Shown: positions 34,775 through 43,853, numbered from the stretch's first letter. The stretch: DNA of 64,000 bases from Sphingomonas caeni (GCF_026013415.1 NZ_JAPDOK010000001.1:124001-188000), one strand, 5' to 3'. The notes: a model not told the origin generated them from the sequence alone. A program made the numbers and translations.

Positions 34775-35413
34775 ATGTCCGCTGATCTGCCCCACAACAT
34801 GCTGGTCGTCGCGACCGACGGCAGCGTGCTCGCATATAATGAGAATGCCGGGAATTGGGGCAGCCTCGGCTATGTCGGCGGCTGGTCGCTCAAGACGCTG
34901 ACCTTCGACCCCCAGGGCTATCTGTATCTGGTCGGCACCGACGGCAATGTGAAGTCGATGCGCTCGATGACCGTCGATCAGAGCGCGTGGCACCAGATCA
35001 GCTGGACGATCGACTGGCTCGCCTTCAAGCCGGGCGACATGGAACTCTGGTGCGTCGGCACCGAGGGGAATGTCGGCACCCTGCTCCACGACGCCTGGAC
35101 CGACTATGGCAATTGGGGCGGCTGGACACTCAGGATGATCGCCTTCGATTCAAAGGGCGGCCTGTGGGGCGTCGGCACCGAGGGCAATCTGGGGTATTGG
35201 AACGCCGCTACGGGGGCATGGGAGGACCAGACCGCGGCCTATGGCGGCTGGACGCTCAACATGGTCGCCTTCGACGCCAACGACACTTTGTGGTGCGTCG
35301 GCACCGGCGGCAATATCGGCAAGGCGGGTGAAAAGGGCTGGGAAGATAGCGGAACGGTGGACGGCAAGGCGGCGAAGTCGATCGCCTTCCAGCTGAACCC
35401 GTTTCCATCCTAG
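34775..35413 (+). CDS. Tachylectin-2-like five-bladed beta-propeller protein
   Basis: A 212-residue protein made of five repeats of about 41 residues. The repeated phrase V-G/A-T-x-G-N/S-V/L/I lies at residues 12, 53, 94, 133 and 175, and three repeats start with G-G-W followed by a hydrophobic strand and FDxxGxLWxVGT. The pattern and total size resemble tachylectin-2 (five blades, sugar-binding). The last strand (AKSIAFQLNPF) would close the ring with the N-terminus. No signal peptide, so it would be cytosolic or use a non-classical route. The ATG at 34775 has AAGGAGA upstream. Confidence 0.72.
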   Translation: MSADLPHNMLVVATDGSVLAYNENAGNWGSLGYVGGWSLKTLTFDPQGYLYLVGTDGNVKSMRSMTVDQSAWHQISWTIDWLAFKPGDMELWCVGTEGNVGTLLHDAWTDYGNWGGWTLRMIAFDSKGGLWGVGTEGNLGYWNAATGAWEDQTAAYGGWTLNMVAFDANDTLWCVGTGGNIGKAGEKGWEDSGTVDGKAAKSIAFQLNPFPS

Positions 35414-35484
35414 GCCCGCCCGAGGGTGCCCTTGCATCGGCTGGCGCGGTAGAGACGATCCATTGCCCAATACGGAGATCAGGA

Positions 35485-36099
35485 ATGACACTGATGCTTG
35501 CCGCCGCGCTGATGATGCCGGGCATGATCGCGCCAGCCCATGCCGCGCCGGTCCGGTATGAAATGGCCGATCCGTTCCTTTTCGACGCGGACCCGGGCAC
35601 ACCCTCCGTCATCGACGGCAAGTCGCTGGCGCTCACCTTCACGATGCGCTTCGTGCAGGGCGACGACAGCTATTTTATCGAAGTCAGCACGATGCGGCGC
35701 AGCGGCGATCATGCCGATGCCTGGCTGTTGCACGCCTATGTCGAGCCCCAGACGGAACCGGGTGGCATCCACTATGATGCGGTCTGGTACAGCATCCGCT
35801 TCGATTGCGTCGCCCGCACCTTCCAGCAGCGCGCGGCGGCGTTGGTCGATGCCGATGGCACCCGGCACCATGCCGCAAATCGGGGGGACGCGCCGGAACC
35901 GCTTCGGCTTGGGCATCCCGACTATTATTCCGACCCGGTCTATTACGCCGCGAGTATCGCGTGCGGCGAATGGGATTGGAGAAAAGGCGGCAATCCGTAT
36001 CCAAGCGCGGCCGCCGCGATCGCGGAAGCGCGCAAACCGCTCCCCGACGGTTTCCTGCCGGCAAGCCTGAGGCCAACGCCGCCGCCGCCACAGCAGTAG
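35485..36099 (+). CDS. Exported protein of unknown function
   Basis: A 204-residue protein with a signal peptide (cleavage in AHA-A near residue 20). The mature domain has beta-strand alternation (YFIEVSTMRR, AVWYSIRFDC) and two cysteines, ending in a Pro-rich tail. GGAGATCAGGA precedes the ATG. No family was recognised. It lies on the plus strand after the propeller gene, 71 bp away, and may be co-transcribed with it. Confidence 0.75.
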   Translation: MTLMLAAALMMPGMIAPAHAAPVRYEMADPFLFDADPGTPSVIDGKSLALTFTMRFVQGDDSYFIEVSTMRRSGDHADAWLLHAYVEPQTEPGGIHYDAVWYSIRFDCVARTFQQRAAALVDADGTRHHAANRGDAPEPLRLGHPDYYSDPVYYAASIACGEWDWRKGGNPYPSAAAAIAEARKPLPDGFLPASLRPTPPPPQQ

Positions 36100-36158
36100 G
36101 GAAAGCCGCAGGACCGGGGTTCGGGAAGCGGCGCCTTGCTGCTCCGAATGATCAAGCC

Positions 36159-36181
36159 GCGATCATGCCTCGCATGATCGC
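36159..36181. terminator. Hairpin between convergent genes downstream of guaA
   Basis: A perfect 10-bp inverted repeat gcgatcatgc/gcatgatcgc around ctc, 10 bp after the guaA stop and 59 bp after the plus-strand exported-protein gene. No clear T-run follows on either side, so termination efficiency is uncertain. Confidence 0.5.
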
Positions 36182-36190
36182 GAGTCTCGA

Positions 36191-37747
36191 TCACTCCCAC
36201 TCGATCGTCCCCGGCGGCTTCGACGTATAATCGTACGTCACCCGGTTCACCCCGCGCACTTCGTTGATGATCCGCGTCGCGCACCGCGCCAGGAACCCGC
36301 CGGGGAATTCGAAGGCCACCGCGGTCATCCCGTCGGTCGAGGTCACTGCGCGGAGCGCCAGCACCGAATCATAGGTCCGTCCGTCGCCCATCACCCCGAC
36401 GCTGCGCACCGGCAGCAGCACGGCGAAGGCCTGCCAGATCGCGTCGTAGAGCCCGGCGTTGCGGATCTCCTCGAGATAGATGGCGTCGGCCTTGCGCAGG
36501 ATATCGCAGCGCTCCTTGGTCACCTCGCCCGGGATGCGGATCGCCAGCCCCGGCCCGGGGAAAGGATGCCGCCCCACAAACACATCGGGCAGCCCCAGCT
36601 CGCGGCCGAGCGCGCGAACCTCGTCCTTGAAGAGCTCCCGCAGCGGCTCGACCAGCTTCATGTTCATCCGCTCGGGCAGCCCGCCGACATTGTGGTGGCT
36701 CTTGATCGTCACCGAGGGCCCGCCGGTGAAGCTGACGCTCTCGATCACGTCCGGATAGAGCGTGCCTTGCGCGAGGAAATCCGCCCCGCCGATCTTGCGC
36801 GCCTCGTCCTCGAACACGTCGATGAAGGTCTTGCCGATGAACTTGCGCTTGGCCTCGGGATCGGTGACCCCCTCGAGCCCGCCGAGGAACAAGGTCTCGG
36901 CCTGCACATGGACCAGCGGGATATTATAGTGCCCGCGGAACAGGCTGACGACCTGGTCGGCCTCGCCCGAGCGCATCAGCCCGTGATCGACGAACACGCA
37001 GGTGAGCTGGTGCCCGATCGCCTCATGGATCAGCACCGCCGCGACCGCGCTGTCGACCCCGCCCGAAAGCCCGCAGATCACCTTGCCGTCGCCGACCTGG
37101 TCGCGGATCTCCTTGATCTTGGCGGCGCGGAACTCGGCCATCGTCCAGTTGCCGGTGAGCCCGCAGACATGCCGCACGAAATTGGCGAGCAGCTTCGCCC
37201 CGTCCGGCGTGTGGACCACCTCCATATGGAATTGGGTGGCGTAATAGCGCCGCGCATCGTCGGCGACGACCGCATAGGGCGAGCCGGGGCTCACCGCGAC
37301 CGAGCGGAAGCCCGGGGCGAGTTCGGTCACCTTGTCGCCATGACTCATCCAGACCTGGTGGCTCTCGCTTTCGTGCCACACGCCGTCGAACAGCACGCAG
37401 CCATCTTCGATCTCGATGAACGCCAGCCCGAACTCGCCCGATTCGCCCAGCTGCACCGTGCCGCCGAGCTGGTGCATCATCACCTGCTGGCCGTAGCAGA
37501 TGCCGAGGATCGGCAGGCCGGAGTCGAAGATTTCCTGCGGCACCCGCGGGCTGCCTTCCTCGAGCACAGAGGCGGGCGAGCCCGAGAGGATGATCCCCTT
37601 GGGTTTCATCCGGGCAAACGCTTCGGCGGCCGCGGTGAAGGGAGCGATCTCGCTATAGACCCCCGCCTCGCGCACCCGCCGCGCGATCAGCTGAGTGACC
37701 TGGCTTCCGAAATCGACGATAAGGATGGAATCGGCATGATGGTTCAT
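36191..37747 (-). CDS. guaA: GMP synthase (glutamine-hydrolysing)
   Basis: A 518-residue two-domain enzyme converting XMP to GMP. The class I glutamine amidotransferase (about 1-200) has its nucleophile C84 in GICYGQQ and the His/Glu pair in QFHMEVVHT. The ATP-pyrophosphatase domain carries the PP-loop SGGVDSAV near residue 230, and the C-terminal dimerisation domain ends [13 protein letters not shown]. Complete and of normal length. It is apparently monocistronic. Confidence 0.98.
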   Translation of the reverse strand: MNHHADSILIVDFGSQVTQLIARRVREAGVYSEIAPFTAAAEAFARMKPKGIILSGSPASVLEEGSPRVPQEIFDSGLPILGICYGQQVMMHQLGGTVQLGESGEFGLAFIEIEDGCVLFDGVWHESESHQVWMSHGDKVTELAPGFRSVAVSPGSPYAVVADDARRYYATQFHMEVVHTPDGAKLLANFVRHVCGLTGNWTMAEFRAAKIKEIRDQVGDGKVICGLSGGVDSAVAAVLIHEAIGHQLTCVFVDHGLMRSGEADQVVSLFRGHYNIPLVHVQAETLFLGGLEGVTDPEAKRKFIGKTFIDVFEDEARKIGGADFLAQGTLYPDVIESVSFTGGPSVTIKSHHNVGGLPERMNMKLVEPLRELFKDEVRALGRELGLPDVFVGRHPFPGPGLAIRIPGEVTKERCDILRKADAIYLEEIRNAGLYDAIWQAFAVLLPVRSVGVMGDGRTYDSVLALRAVTSTDGMTAVAFEFPGGFLARCATRIINEVRGVNRVTYDYTSKPPGTIEWE

Positions 37748-37806
37748 GCCTGGGCCGCATAGCAGATCATCGCGGCGTGGGAAGGGCGGAGGACGTTGCC
37801 CGCGCG

Positions 37807-38595
37807 CTAATCGAGCACCGCATGGCTGAGCAGGAGGACCTGGCTCATCTCGACCCGTTCGACCATCCCGTCCAAACGCGCGACGACGCGCATTTGGACG
37901 TCATCGGCACCAAGTACCGCGAAGCAGCGTCTGTCCCACGCCGCATCGCACGCGTCGACGAACCAGAACGGCGAAGCGGCAAAAGTTGCGACGACCTCGC
38001 GGCAATCGCGCTTCTCGGCAAACTCCTCGCAGACCGGCACCACTTTTCCCGCCGCGACAGCCTCGCCGGCGAGGTGAACCGCCCAATAGGCATCGGTCGC
38101 CTGCTCGTCCTCCTTGGCGACAAAGCCTCCCGTCTCCGGCCAGCCCACGCCGTGGCACTCGTGATCCCAAGGCGAGCGCCCATCGCTGCTCATATCGCGA
38201 TACCAGCCCGTGGGCGGCCGAACGAAATAGAAGCTTGCGCTGGTTTCCAGCCCATAGGCGCGGACCGGGGTAGTCGCATCGAAGGGCCCGCTGCCTACTC
38301 CAATCGGTGCGAACCGCATGACGACGCTGTCGCTGCGACAGAGCCCCGGAACCGTCGCGGCATAAGGCTTGCCGGTGAGCATCACCCTGGTCAGCGGATT
38401 GCGCGGCTCAGGCGCGTCCTTACGCCGCCGCAGATCAACGGGCTCGAACAGGCCTACGAACTGGTCCTGCAATTGCGCCTGTGTCTTGCGTGGATTCTGG
38501 TGGCGGAATTGCTCCTTGTTGACCGTGTCGCGCTGCGCCGCCGCGGGCAGCGGGAGGAGGAGCAGGACCAGGACCAATGGCGCGACGCGTTTCAT
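37807..38595 (-). CDS. Exported protein of unknown function
   Basis: A 262-residue protein with a clear signal peptide ([21 protein letters not shown]). The mature part is beta-rich with six or more cysteines (for example [24 protein letters not shown]), suggesting disulfides in the periplasm. No family recognised. It lies 25 bp after the prolyl oligopeptidase gene on the same strand and may be translated from the same message. Confidence 0.75.
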   Translation of the reverse strand: MKRVAPLVLVLLLLPLPAAAQRDTVNKEQFRHQNPRKTQAQLQDQFVGLFEPVDLRRRKDAPEPRNPLTRVMLTGKPYAATVPGLCRSDSVVMRFAPIGVGSGPFDATTPVRAYGLETSASFYFVRPPTGWYRDMSSDGRSPWDHECHGVGWPETGGFVAKEDEQATDAYWAVHLAGEAVAAGKVVPVCEEFAEKRDCREVVATFAASPFWFVDACDAAWDRRCFAVLGADDVQMRVVARLDGMVERVEMSQVLLLSHAVLD

Positions 38596-38620
38596 GACGG
38601 CTCCTCCCCTTCCCCGCCGC

Positions 38621-40771
38621 TCAGCGCGGCCTCACCTCCATCCCCGTCCAGCGCGCCGCGAAGGCCCACAGGTCCGATGCCTCCTCGATGATCTTGTCGG
38701 TCGGCTTGCCCGAGCCATGGCCCGCGCGAGTCTCGATGCGGACGAGGTGCGGCTTGGGGCCGATATCGGCATATTGGAGCGCCGCGACGTACTTGAAGGT
38801 GTGCCCCGGCACGACGCGGTCGTCGGTGTCGGCGGTGGTCGCCAGGATCGCCGGATAGGTCCGGCCGCCGCGGATATTGTGATAGGGCGAATAGGTCCAG
38901 AGCACCCGGAAATCGGCCTCCTTCGACGGATAGCCATAATCGTCGACCCAGTAGCGTCCCGCAGTCCAGCGGTCGAAGCGGAGCATGTCCATCACCCCCA
39001 CCGCGGGCAAGGCGGCCGCGAACAGGTCGGGCCGCTGGTTGACCACCGCGCCGATCAGCAGCCCGCCATTGGAACCGCCCTGGATCGCGAGCTGGCCGGG
39101 GGTCGTCACGCCTTCCTTGATCAGGAACTCCGCGGCGCCGATGAAGTCGTCGAACACATTCTGCTTGTTGGCGAGCCGCCCGGCATCGTGCCACGCCTTG
39201 CCATATTCGCCGCCGCCGCGGATGTTGGCGAGGACGAACACCCCGCCCTGCTCGAGCCACGCCAGCCGCGAGGCCGAGAAGGCGGGCGTGTAGCTGAGGT
39301 TGAACCCGCCATAGCCCCACAGGAGCGTCGGCGCGGGGCCGGTGGTGGTCTTCTTCCGCACGATGAAGACCGGCACCCTGGTCCCGTCCTTCGAGGCGAA
39401 GAATTTCTGCTCGACGGCATAATCGGCGGGGTTGAACGCCACCTTGGGCTGCGCCCAGGCGGCCGCCTTGCCGCTCTTCACGTCGTAGCGATAGACGGTC
39501 GCGGGCGTGTTGAAGCTGGTGAAGGTGAAGAAGGTCTCGGCATTGCCGATCTCGCCGCCGAACCCGCTCGCGGTGCCGATCCCCGGCAGCGCGACCTTGC
39601 CGTCCGGCTTGCCGTCGAGCGTGTAGCGGCGGACCTCGGTCTTGGCGTCGACCAGATAGGAGAGCACCAGCCGCCCGCCGACCAGAGACGCGCTGCTCAG
39701 CGTCGCCTCGCTCTCGGGGACCACCTGATGCGGGGTCATGTCCGCCGACGCGATGTCGATCGTCACGATCCGGTCGCGCGGGGCGCCGGCATTGGTCGAG
39801 AAATAGAATTTCGACCCGACATTGCCGATCGTCGACCAGTCATTCTCGAGCTTGCCGATGATCGTCCTGGGCGCCCATTTCGGGTCGTGCAGGTCGATGA
39901 TCGTGACGAGATTCTTGTTGTCGGTGCCCTCGGTCGTGCTGATCACCAGATAGCGGCCATCGTCGGTGATGCCGGCATAATGGCTGAGCTTGGGCGAGGC
40001 GGGGGTCTCATAGACCAGCCGGTCCGCGGACGCGGGCGTGCCGAGCTTGTGGAAATAGACCTTGTGGTTTTCGGAGAGCGCCTGGAACTTGGCCTCGGCG
40101 GGCGGCTCGGGATAGCGCGAATAGAAGAAGCCCGATCCGTCATGCGCCCAGCTCGCGCCCATCGTATACTTGGCCCAGCTCACCTCGTCGCCGGTCTCCT
40201 TGCCGGTGGCGACGTCGATCACCCTGAGCGTGCGCCAGTCGGTCCCGCCGTCCTGCACCGAATAGATGAGATGCTTGCCGTCCTCGCTGGGCAGCCATTC
40301 GGCGAGCGCGGTGGCGCCATCCTTGGACCAGCCATTGGGATCGATCAGCACGCGCCCCGGGCCGTTCAGGCTGTCGCGCACGAACAGCACCGCCTGGTTC
40401 TGAAGGCCCGAATTATGCTGGTAGAAATAACGCCCGCCCTTGCGGACCGGCACGCCGAACCGCTCATAATCGAACAGCTGCTTGATCCGCCTGTTGAACA
40501 GGTCGCGGCCCGGCAGCGTCGCCAGATAGGCGTTGGTGACCTTGTTCTCCGCATCGACCCAGGCGCGAACCTCGGGATCGTTGCGGACGTCATTCTCCAG
40601 CCAGCGATAGGGATCGGGCACCTTCACCCCGAACTGCTCCTCGACCACATCGACGCGGCGCGTTTGCGGATAGACGAGGTTCGGCATGCTGGCGTTGGTC
40701 TCCGGGGCGGTCTGGGCGGTGGCGGCGGGGATGACGAGAAGGGCGGACAGGAAGAGCATCGGTCGACGCAT
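38621..40771 (-). CDS. Prolyl oligopeptidase family serine peptidase, exported
   Basis: A 716-residue S9A peptidase. After a signal peptide (about 25 residues) comes the N-terminal segment DPYRWLE, a seven-bladed beta-propeller gate, and a C-terminal alpha/beta hydrolase domain. The catalytic triad is S567 (GGSNGG), an Asp in TADTDDRVVP near 650 and H685 (RAGHGSG). It cleaves short peptides after proline in the periplasm. The ATG at 40769-40771 has GGAG seven bases upstream; an earlier start at 40804 is not supported. Confidence 0.95.
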   Translation of the reverse strand: MRRPMLFLSALLVIPAATAQTAPETNASMPNLVYPQTRRVDVVEEQFGVKVPDPYRWLENDVRNDPEVRAWVDAENKVTNAYLATLPGRDLFNRRIKQLFDYERFGVPVRKGGRYFYQHNSGLQNQAVLFVRDSLNGPGRVLIDPNGWSKDGATALAEWLPSEDGKHLIYSVQDGGTDWRTLRVIDVATGKETGDEVSWAKYTMGASWAHDGSGFFYSRYPEPPAEAKFQALSENHKVYFHKLGTPASADRLVYETPASPKLSHYAGITDDGRYLVISTTEGTDNKNLVTIIDLHDPKWAPRTIIGKLENDWSTIGNVGSKFYFSTNAGAPRDRIVTIDIASADMTPHQVVPESEATLSSASLVGGRLVLSYLVDAKTEVRRYTLDGKPDGKVALPGIGTASGFGGEIGNAETFFTFTSFNTPATVYRYDVKSGKAAAWAQPKVAFNPADYAVEQKFFASKDGTRVPVFIVRKKTTTGPAPTLLWGYGGFNLSYTPAFSASRLAWLEQGGVFVLANIRGGGEYGKAWHDAGRLANKQNVFDDFIGAAEFLIKEGVTTPGQLAIQGGSNGGLLIGAVVNQRPDLFAAALPAVGVMDMLRFDRWTAGRYWVDDYGYPSKEADFRVLWTYSPYHNIRGGRTYPAILATTADTDDRVVPGHTFKYVAALQYADIGPKPHLVRIETRAGHGSGKPTDKIIEEASDLWAFAARWTGMEVRPR

Positions 40772-40841
40772 GGATGGACTCCGGAATGCGTGGGAATGGC
40801 GCACCCTAGAACATGATCCGTCCGCTTTGAAACTCCCTGAT

Positions 40842-40923
40842 CGTCATCCCGGCGGAAGCCGGGACCCAGCGTTGCAGGCGATGCCGTTCGTGGCCCTTGG
40901 CCCCGGCTTTCGCCGGGGTGACG
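40842..40923. repeat. REP/BIME-type inverted repeat, copy 1
   Basis: Left arm cgtcatcccggcg-gaagccgggaccca and right arm ggccccggctttcgccggggtgacg face each other across about 30 bases, forming one long imperfect hairpin. The same unit recurs at 46082-46163. Such repeats are frequent in sphingomonad intergenic regions. It sits between the prolyl oligopeptidase promoter region and a small membrane-protein gene. Confidence 0.85.
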
Positions 40924-40932
40924 GGCCAGGGA

Positions 40933-41088
40933 TCAGGCGATGCCGATGCCCGTCACCGGCACCACCCACAGCATCGCCACCAGCGGCGCGGCGGCGAAGG
41001 CCAATGCCGCGACCGCGCCGATCCAGGACGTGCCGCGGCGGTGGTAATTCTCGGTCCGCTTGTACAGCGCGGACGAACGGGTCTTCAT
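40933..41088 (-). CDS. Small single-pass membrane protein
   Basis: A 51-residue protein: a basic, hydrophilic N-terminus (MKTRSSALYKRTENYHRRGTSW) followed by one hydrophobic helix (residues 22-48). The ATG at 41086-41088 has AGGAG seven bases upstream, which strongly supports translation. Probably an N-in inner-membrane peptide. No family recognised. Confidence 0.7.
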   Translation of the reverse strand: MKTRSSALYKRTENYHRRGTSWIGAVAALAFAAAPLVAMLWVVPVTGIGIA

Positions 41089-41255
41089 TTTCTGTCTCCT
41101 GGGCCGGCGGAACCTGCCGGCGCCGTTACGTTCGCAAGCGACGTGCCAGACCGCGAAACCCGCGGAAAAGCGTCGATCCTGCTTCAGAAGACAGATAGGG
41201 ATTGGTGGCGCACACCAAAGTCTAGCGAATCTTGCGGAGCCGAAACAAACGCTAT

Positions 41256-41714
41256 TCAGGCATGTCGCAGCGCCTGCTCCGCCCACTGCACAATCGCCGA
41301 GGCCGGCATTGCGCCCGATTGCCGCGCCACCTCGCGGCCGTTCGCGAACAGGATCATCGTCGGGATGCCCTGAATGCCATAGCGGCCGGCGATCTCCGGC
41401 TGTGCCTCGGTGTCGAGCTTGGCGAGGCGTACCCGCGGCTCCAGCCGCGCCGCCGCCGCATCGAACTGCGGCGCCATCTGCAGGCACGGCCCGCACCAGC
41501 CCGCCCAGAAATCGACCAGCACCGGCAGCGAGGCCTTCATGACATGCCGCTCGAACCCCGTAGCATCGAGCGCCACCGGCTTGCTCGCGAACAGCAGCCG
41601 CCCGCACGTCCCGCATTTCGGCCCCTCCACCAGCCGTGCGCGCGGCACCCGGTTGAGCGCCCCGTCATGCGGGCAAGCGACGACCACGGCGTCGATGGAT
41701 GGGGCCTGGGTCAT
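41256..41714 (-). CDS. trxC: Thioredoxin 2-like protein (TrxC), zinc site incomplete
   Basis: A 152-residue thioredoxin. The C-terminal domain has the active site WAGWCGPC near residues 69-76 and the cis-Pro GIPTMILF. The N-terminal extension resembles the TrxC zinc ribbon, which uses two C-x-x-C pairs, but here the first pair reads C-P-H-D (Cys14, Asp17) and only the second (CGTC) is intact. Asp17 could still coordinate metal weakly. Its role is reduction of protein disulfides, possibly under oxidative stress. Confidence 0.88.
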   Translation of the reverse strand: MTQAPSIDAVVVACPHDGALNRVPRARLVEGPKCGTCGRLLFASKPVALDATGFERHVMKASLPVLVDFWAGWCGPCLQMAPQFDAAAARLEPRVRLAKLDTEAQPEIAGRYGIQGIPTMILFANGREVARQSGAMPASAIVQWAEQALRHA

Positions 41715-41758
41715 GCGGGATCAATGCTCTGCGGGCCGACTTGGTTTCGCGAAAGCAA

Positions 41759-41788
41759 AAGGCGGCCGCACCGGGGTGCGGCCGCCTT
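41759..41788 (-). terminator. Terminator of rplQ
   Basis: 14-bp perfect arms 41759-41772 and 41775-41788 (aaggcggccgcacc type), followed on the minus strand by ttgctttcgc. Directly downstream of rplQ. Confidence 0.85.
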
Positions 41789-41810
41789 GCTTGTCCCTAT
41801 CGGCAACCGA

Positions 41811-42230
41811 TCAGGCGGCTTCGTCGAACTCGTCGCCCATCACCGGGCCCGAATCCTGGCCCTTGGCCGAGACGTCGCGGTCGACGAACTCGATGATCGC
41901 CATCGGCGAGGCGTCCGAGGCGCGCGGCCCGGCCTTGATCACGCGGGTATAGCCGCCGTTGCGGTCGGCGTAGCGGGCGGCCAGCACGTCGAACAGCTTC
42001 ACCAGCTGCGCATCGTCGAGCAGGCGGGCATGCGCGAGACGGCGGTTCGAAAGCCCGCCCTTCTTCGCCAGTGTCACCAGCTTCTCGACATAGGGGCGAA
42101 GCTCCTTCGCCTTGGCGAGCGTGGTGGTGATCTGCTCGTGCTTGATGAGCGCGGCGCTCAGATTGCGGAACAGCGCGGCGCGATGGGCCGAGGTGCGCTG
42201 AAGCTTACGGCCGCCTACCTTATGGCGCAT
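41811..42230 (-). CDS. rplQ: 50S ribosomal protein L17
   Basis: A 139-residue L17: [24 protein letters not shown] is the conserved RNA-binding start, with the family core ending near residue 118 ([17 protein letters not shown]). A short acidic extension (MGDEFDEAA) closes it. rplQ normally follows rpoA directly; here two exported-protein genes and a terminator intervene, so it must have its own promoter. A weak candidate is ttgact near 42336-42341. Confidence 0.97.
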   Translation of the reverse strand: MRHKVGGRKLQRTSAHRAALFRNLSAALIKHEQITTTLAKAKELRPYVEKLVTLAKKGGLSNRRLAHARLLDDAQLVKLFDVLAARYADRNGGYTRVIKAGPRASDASPMAIIEFVDRDVSAKGQDSGPVMGDEFDEAA

Positions 42231-42360
42231 GTCTTCTTCCTTCGTTCGTTAAGGGGCCGTATCAGGTACCCCAGACCAGGCGGCTCACGGTGCCGCCAAA
42301 ACCGGAGCGCGGCCCAAAGCCGATTCCCCGCCGAAAGTCAAGCGATCGTGGGCAAAAGCA

Positions 42361-42384
42361 GGGGCGCGCACGATGGCGCGCCCC
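42361..42384 (-). terminator. Terminator upstream of rplQ, ending the exported-protein pair
   Basis: Perfect 9-bp arms ggggcgcgc (42361-42369) and gcgcgcccc (42376-42384); the minus strand continues tgcttttgccc. It separates the 42400-43651 gene pair from rplQ. Confidence 0.8.
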
Positions 42385-42399
42385 CGCCATGACGCGATA

Positions 42400-42957
42400 T
42401 TACTGCGCCGGCGCCGCGGCAGTCGCCGGAGCCTGGGCGCCGAGCGCCGCGGTGATCTGGGCCTGGCGAAGCGCGCCCAGTTCGGGCGGGCCCATATCGT
42501 CCTCGTCGACCAACTTGAGGTTCTTGGCCTTGCGGAACTCAGCCTCGGTCGACGGCCGAATGTCCGGACGCCCGATCAGGATGCCCATCTTGATCTTGCA
42601 GGTCGCGAACTGGGTCTCGTCGGCCTCGACCTCGAGCGCGAGCACGTCCTTCGCCTCGCTCTTCACGGTGAATTCGTGACGGCCGGGATCGAGGACCATG
42701 ATGAAATAGCGCCCGGCGCCCAGCGAGCTGACCTTCTGGCCATGTTCGTTGACCGAACAGCCGACCGCGAAGCCGCCGCCGCCGGAACGGAAGAACACGA
42801 TCTGGCCCTTGCCCGGGGGCGGCGCGGGAATCGCGATCGGCACGACCGGATCCTTGTCGCCCGCGGGGGCGTGCGCGGCGACCGGCACCATCACCGGCGC
42901 GGCGGCCGTCATCAGTGTGACTGCGGCTGCGGTCATTGCGAACTTGAGAATTTTCAT
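42400..42957 (-). CDS. Exported DUF2846-like protein
   Basis: A 185-residue protein with a signal peptide (MKILKFAMTAAAVTLMTAAAPVM...). The mature domain, from about residue 50, reads GQIVFFRSGGGGFAVGCSVNEHG then LGAGRYFIMVLDPGRHEFTV, matching the beta-rich DUF2846 pattern of small periplasmic proteins. Function unknown. GGAAG precedes the ATG at 42955-42957, which lies one base after its neighbour's stop. It sits in an atypical place, between rpoA and rplQ. Confidence 0.82.
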   Translation of the reverse strand: MKILKFAMTAAAVTLMTAAAPVMVPVAAHAPAGDKDPVVPIAIPAPPPGKGQIVFFRSGGGGFAVGCSVNEHGQKVSSLGAGRYFIMVLDPGRHEFTVKSEAKDVLALEVEADETQFATCKIKMGILIGRPDIRPSTEAEFRKAKNLKLVDEDDMGPPELGALRQAQITAALGAQAPATAAAPAQ

Positions 42958-42958
42958 C

Positions 42959-43651
42959 TTACTTCCCTCCCTCTTGTGGGTTTGCTTTTGCAGTGGTTTC
43001 CGGCGGCGCCGCCGGGGCGGGCGCGGCCGGCGCCTCGGGCGCGGTAGCTGCGGGCATCGGCACCATCGAGAATGCTTCCGCGGTCTTGGCATCGGCGATG
43101 GTACCTGCGGGCACGTTCGCCTGCTTGCCCTTGATGAGGAAGCCAACCACCGGTGGCCCTACCGCGCTGATCGCGAAGGCGGTATTGATGTTCGAGCGGC
43201 CATTGGCCGAGAGGTTCATGCTGCGCAATCGCAGCCGCCGCCCATCGACTTCCAGATAGCGTGCGGCGAGCACCAGCTCGCCCGCAGCGCCGCTGCCGCC
43301 GCTCCTCTTGGCGTGGATCACCTCGCCCATGCCGGTGACCCCGGCGGGGACGATTTCGACGCCGTTCACGACGATCGGCGCCGCGAGGCGGATCGGGAAG
43401 GTGTCACCGCTCTTACTGATCTTGCTGCCCAGATCGACCATAATCTCCACCGTCACGACCGTGAGCGCGGGAATGGTGATACAGTCGGTACAGGGATCGG
43501 CGGCGGGCGCTGCCGGCGGCGCCTCGGCGGGCGGCGCCGTGGACTCAGCGACGGGCGCCGCCGCAACAGCAGCGCCGGGCACAGCTTGCGCGAAGGCGCA
43601 CAGCGGAAAGTTGCCGCACAGAAGCGCGGCAAGCACAAACATGGCTCGCAA
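42959..43651 (-). CDS. Exported Ala/Pro-rich protein of unknown function
   Basis: A 230-residue exported protein. I favour a TTG start at 43649-43651 because GGGAGGGG lies seven bases upstream and the resulting signal peptide (MRAMFVLAALLCGNFPLCAFA) has a basic residue; an ATG at 43640-43642 has only a weak site. An Ala/Pro linker (25-50) precedes CTDC and a beta-rich domain of about 140 residues, then another Ala/Pro tail. Family not recognised. Pairs with the DUF2846 gene. Confidence 0.72.
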   Translation of the reverse strand: MRAMFVLAALLCGNFPLCAFAQAVPGAAVAAAPVAESTAPPAEAPPAAPAADPCTDCITIPALTVVTVEIMVDLGSKISKSGDTFPIRLAAPIVVNGVEIVPAGVTGMGEVIHAKRSGGSGAAGELVLAARYLEVDGRRLRLRSMNLSANGRSNINTAFAISAVGPPVVGFLIKGKQANVPAGTIADAKTAEAFSMVPMPAATAPEAPAAPAPAAPPETTAKANPQEGGK

Positions 43652-43678
43652 GTAAAAACCCCTCCCTACCCGCGATTG

Positions 43679-43708
43679 ATATTATTGGGAGAAATGCGGG
43701 CTTGGCAA
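43679..43708 (-). promoter_or_regulatory. Promoter of the exported-protein pair between rpoA and rplQ
   Basis: On the minus strand, TTGCCA (43708-43703) and TAATAT (43684-43679) are separated by 18 bp and lie 28 bp before the TTG start at 43651, in a patch of AT-rich sequence. This would make the pair transcribed independently of the ribosomal genes. Confidence 0.6.
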
Positions 43709-43797
43709 GCGTCATTTCGCTGTAACGTATTGGGATCGGAAACATTATCAAAATATGTGTTCAGCCCGCGTACAGGTTTGACGACCCCCCAACGCGA

Positions 43798-43825
43798 AAG
43801 GGCCGCCCCATCCGGGACGGCCCTT
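43798..43825 (-). terminator. Terminator of rpoA
   Basis: Arms aagggccg (43798-43805) and cggccctt (43818-43825) pair, with further G-C pairs inside; the minus strand continues tttcgcg. It lies 29 bp after the rpoA stop and separates rpoA from the following exported-protein genes. Confidence 0.65.
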
Positions 43826-43853
43826 CACTTGTTCCTGGCCCGAAATCGTGGGG

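Noticed and set aside
36159-36181. The perfect 10-bp inverted repeat near guaA as a regulator operator
   Set aside because: It lies between convergent 3' ends, where no promoter is expected; a terminator or processing hairpin is more likely.
38369-40816. An 815-codon open frame on the plus strand opposite the prolyl oligopeptidase
   Set aside because: Same GC-bias shadow effect; the sense strand encodes a complete S9 peptidase with triad.
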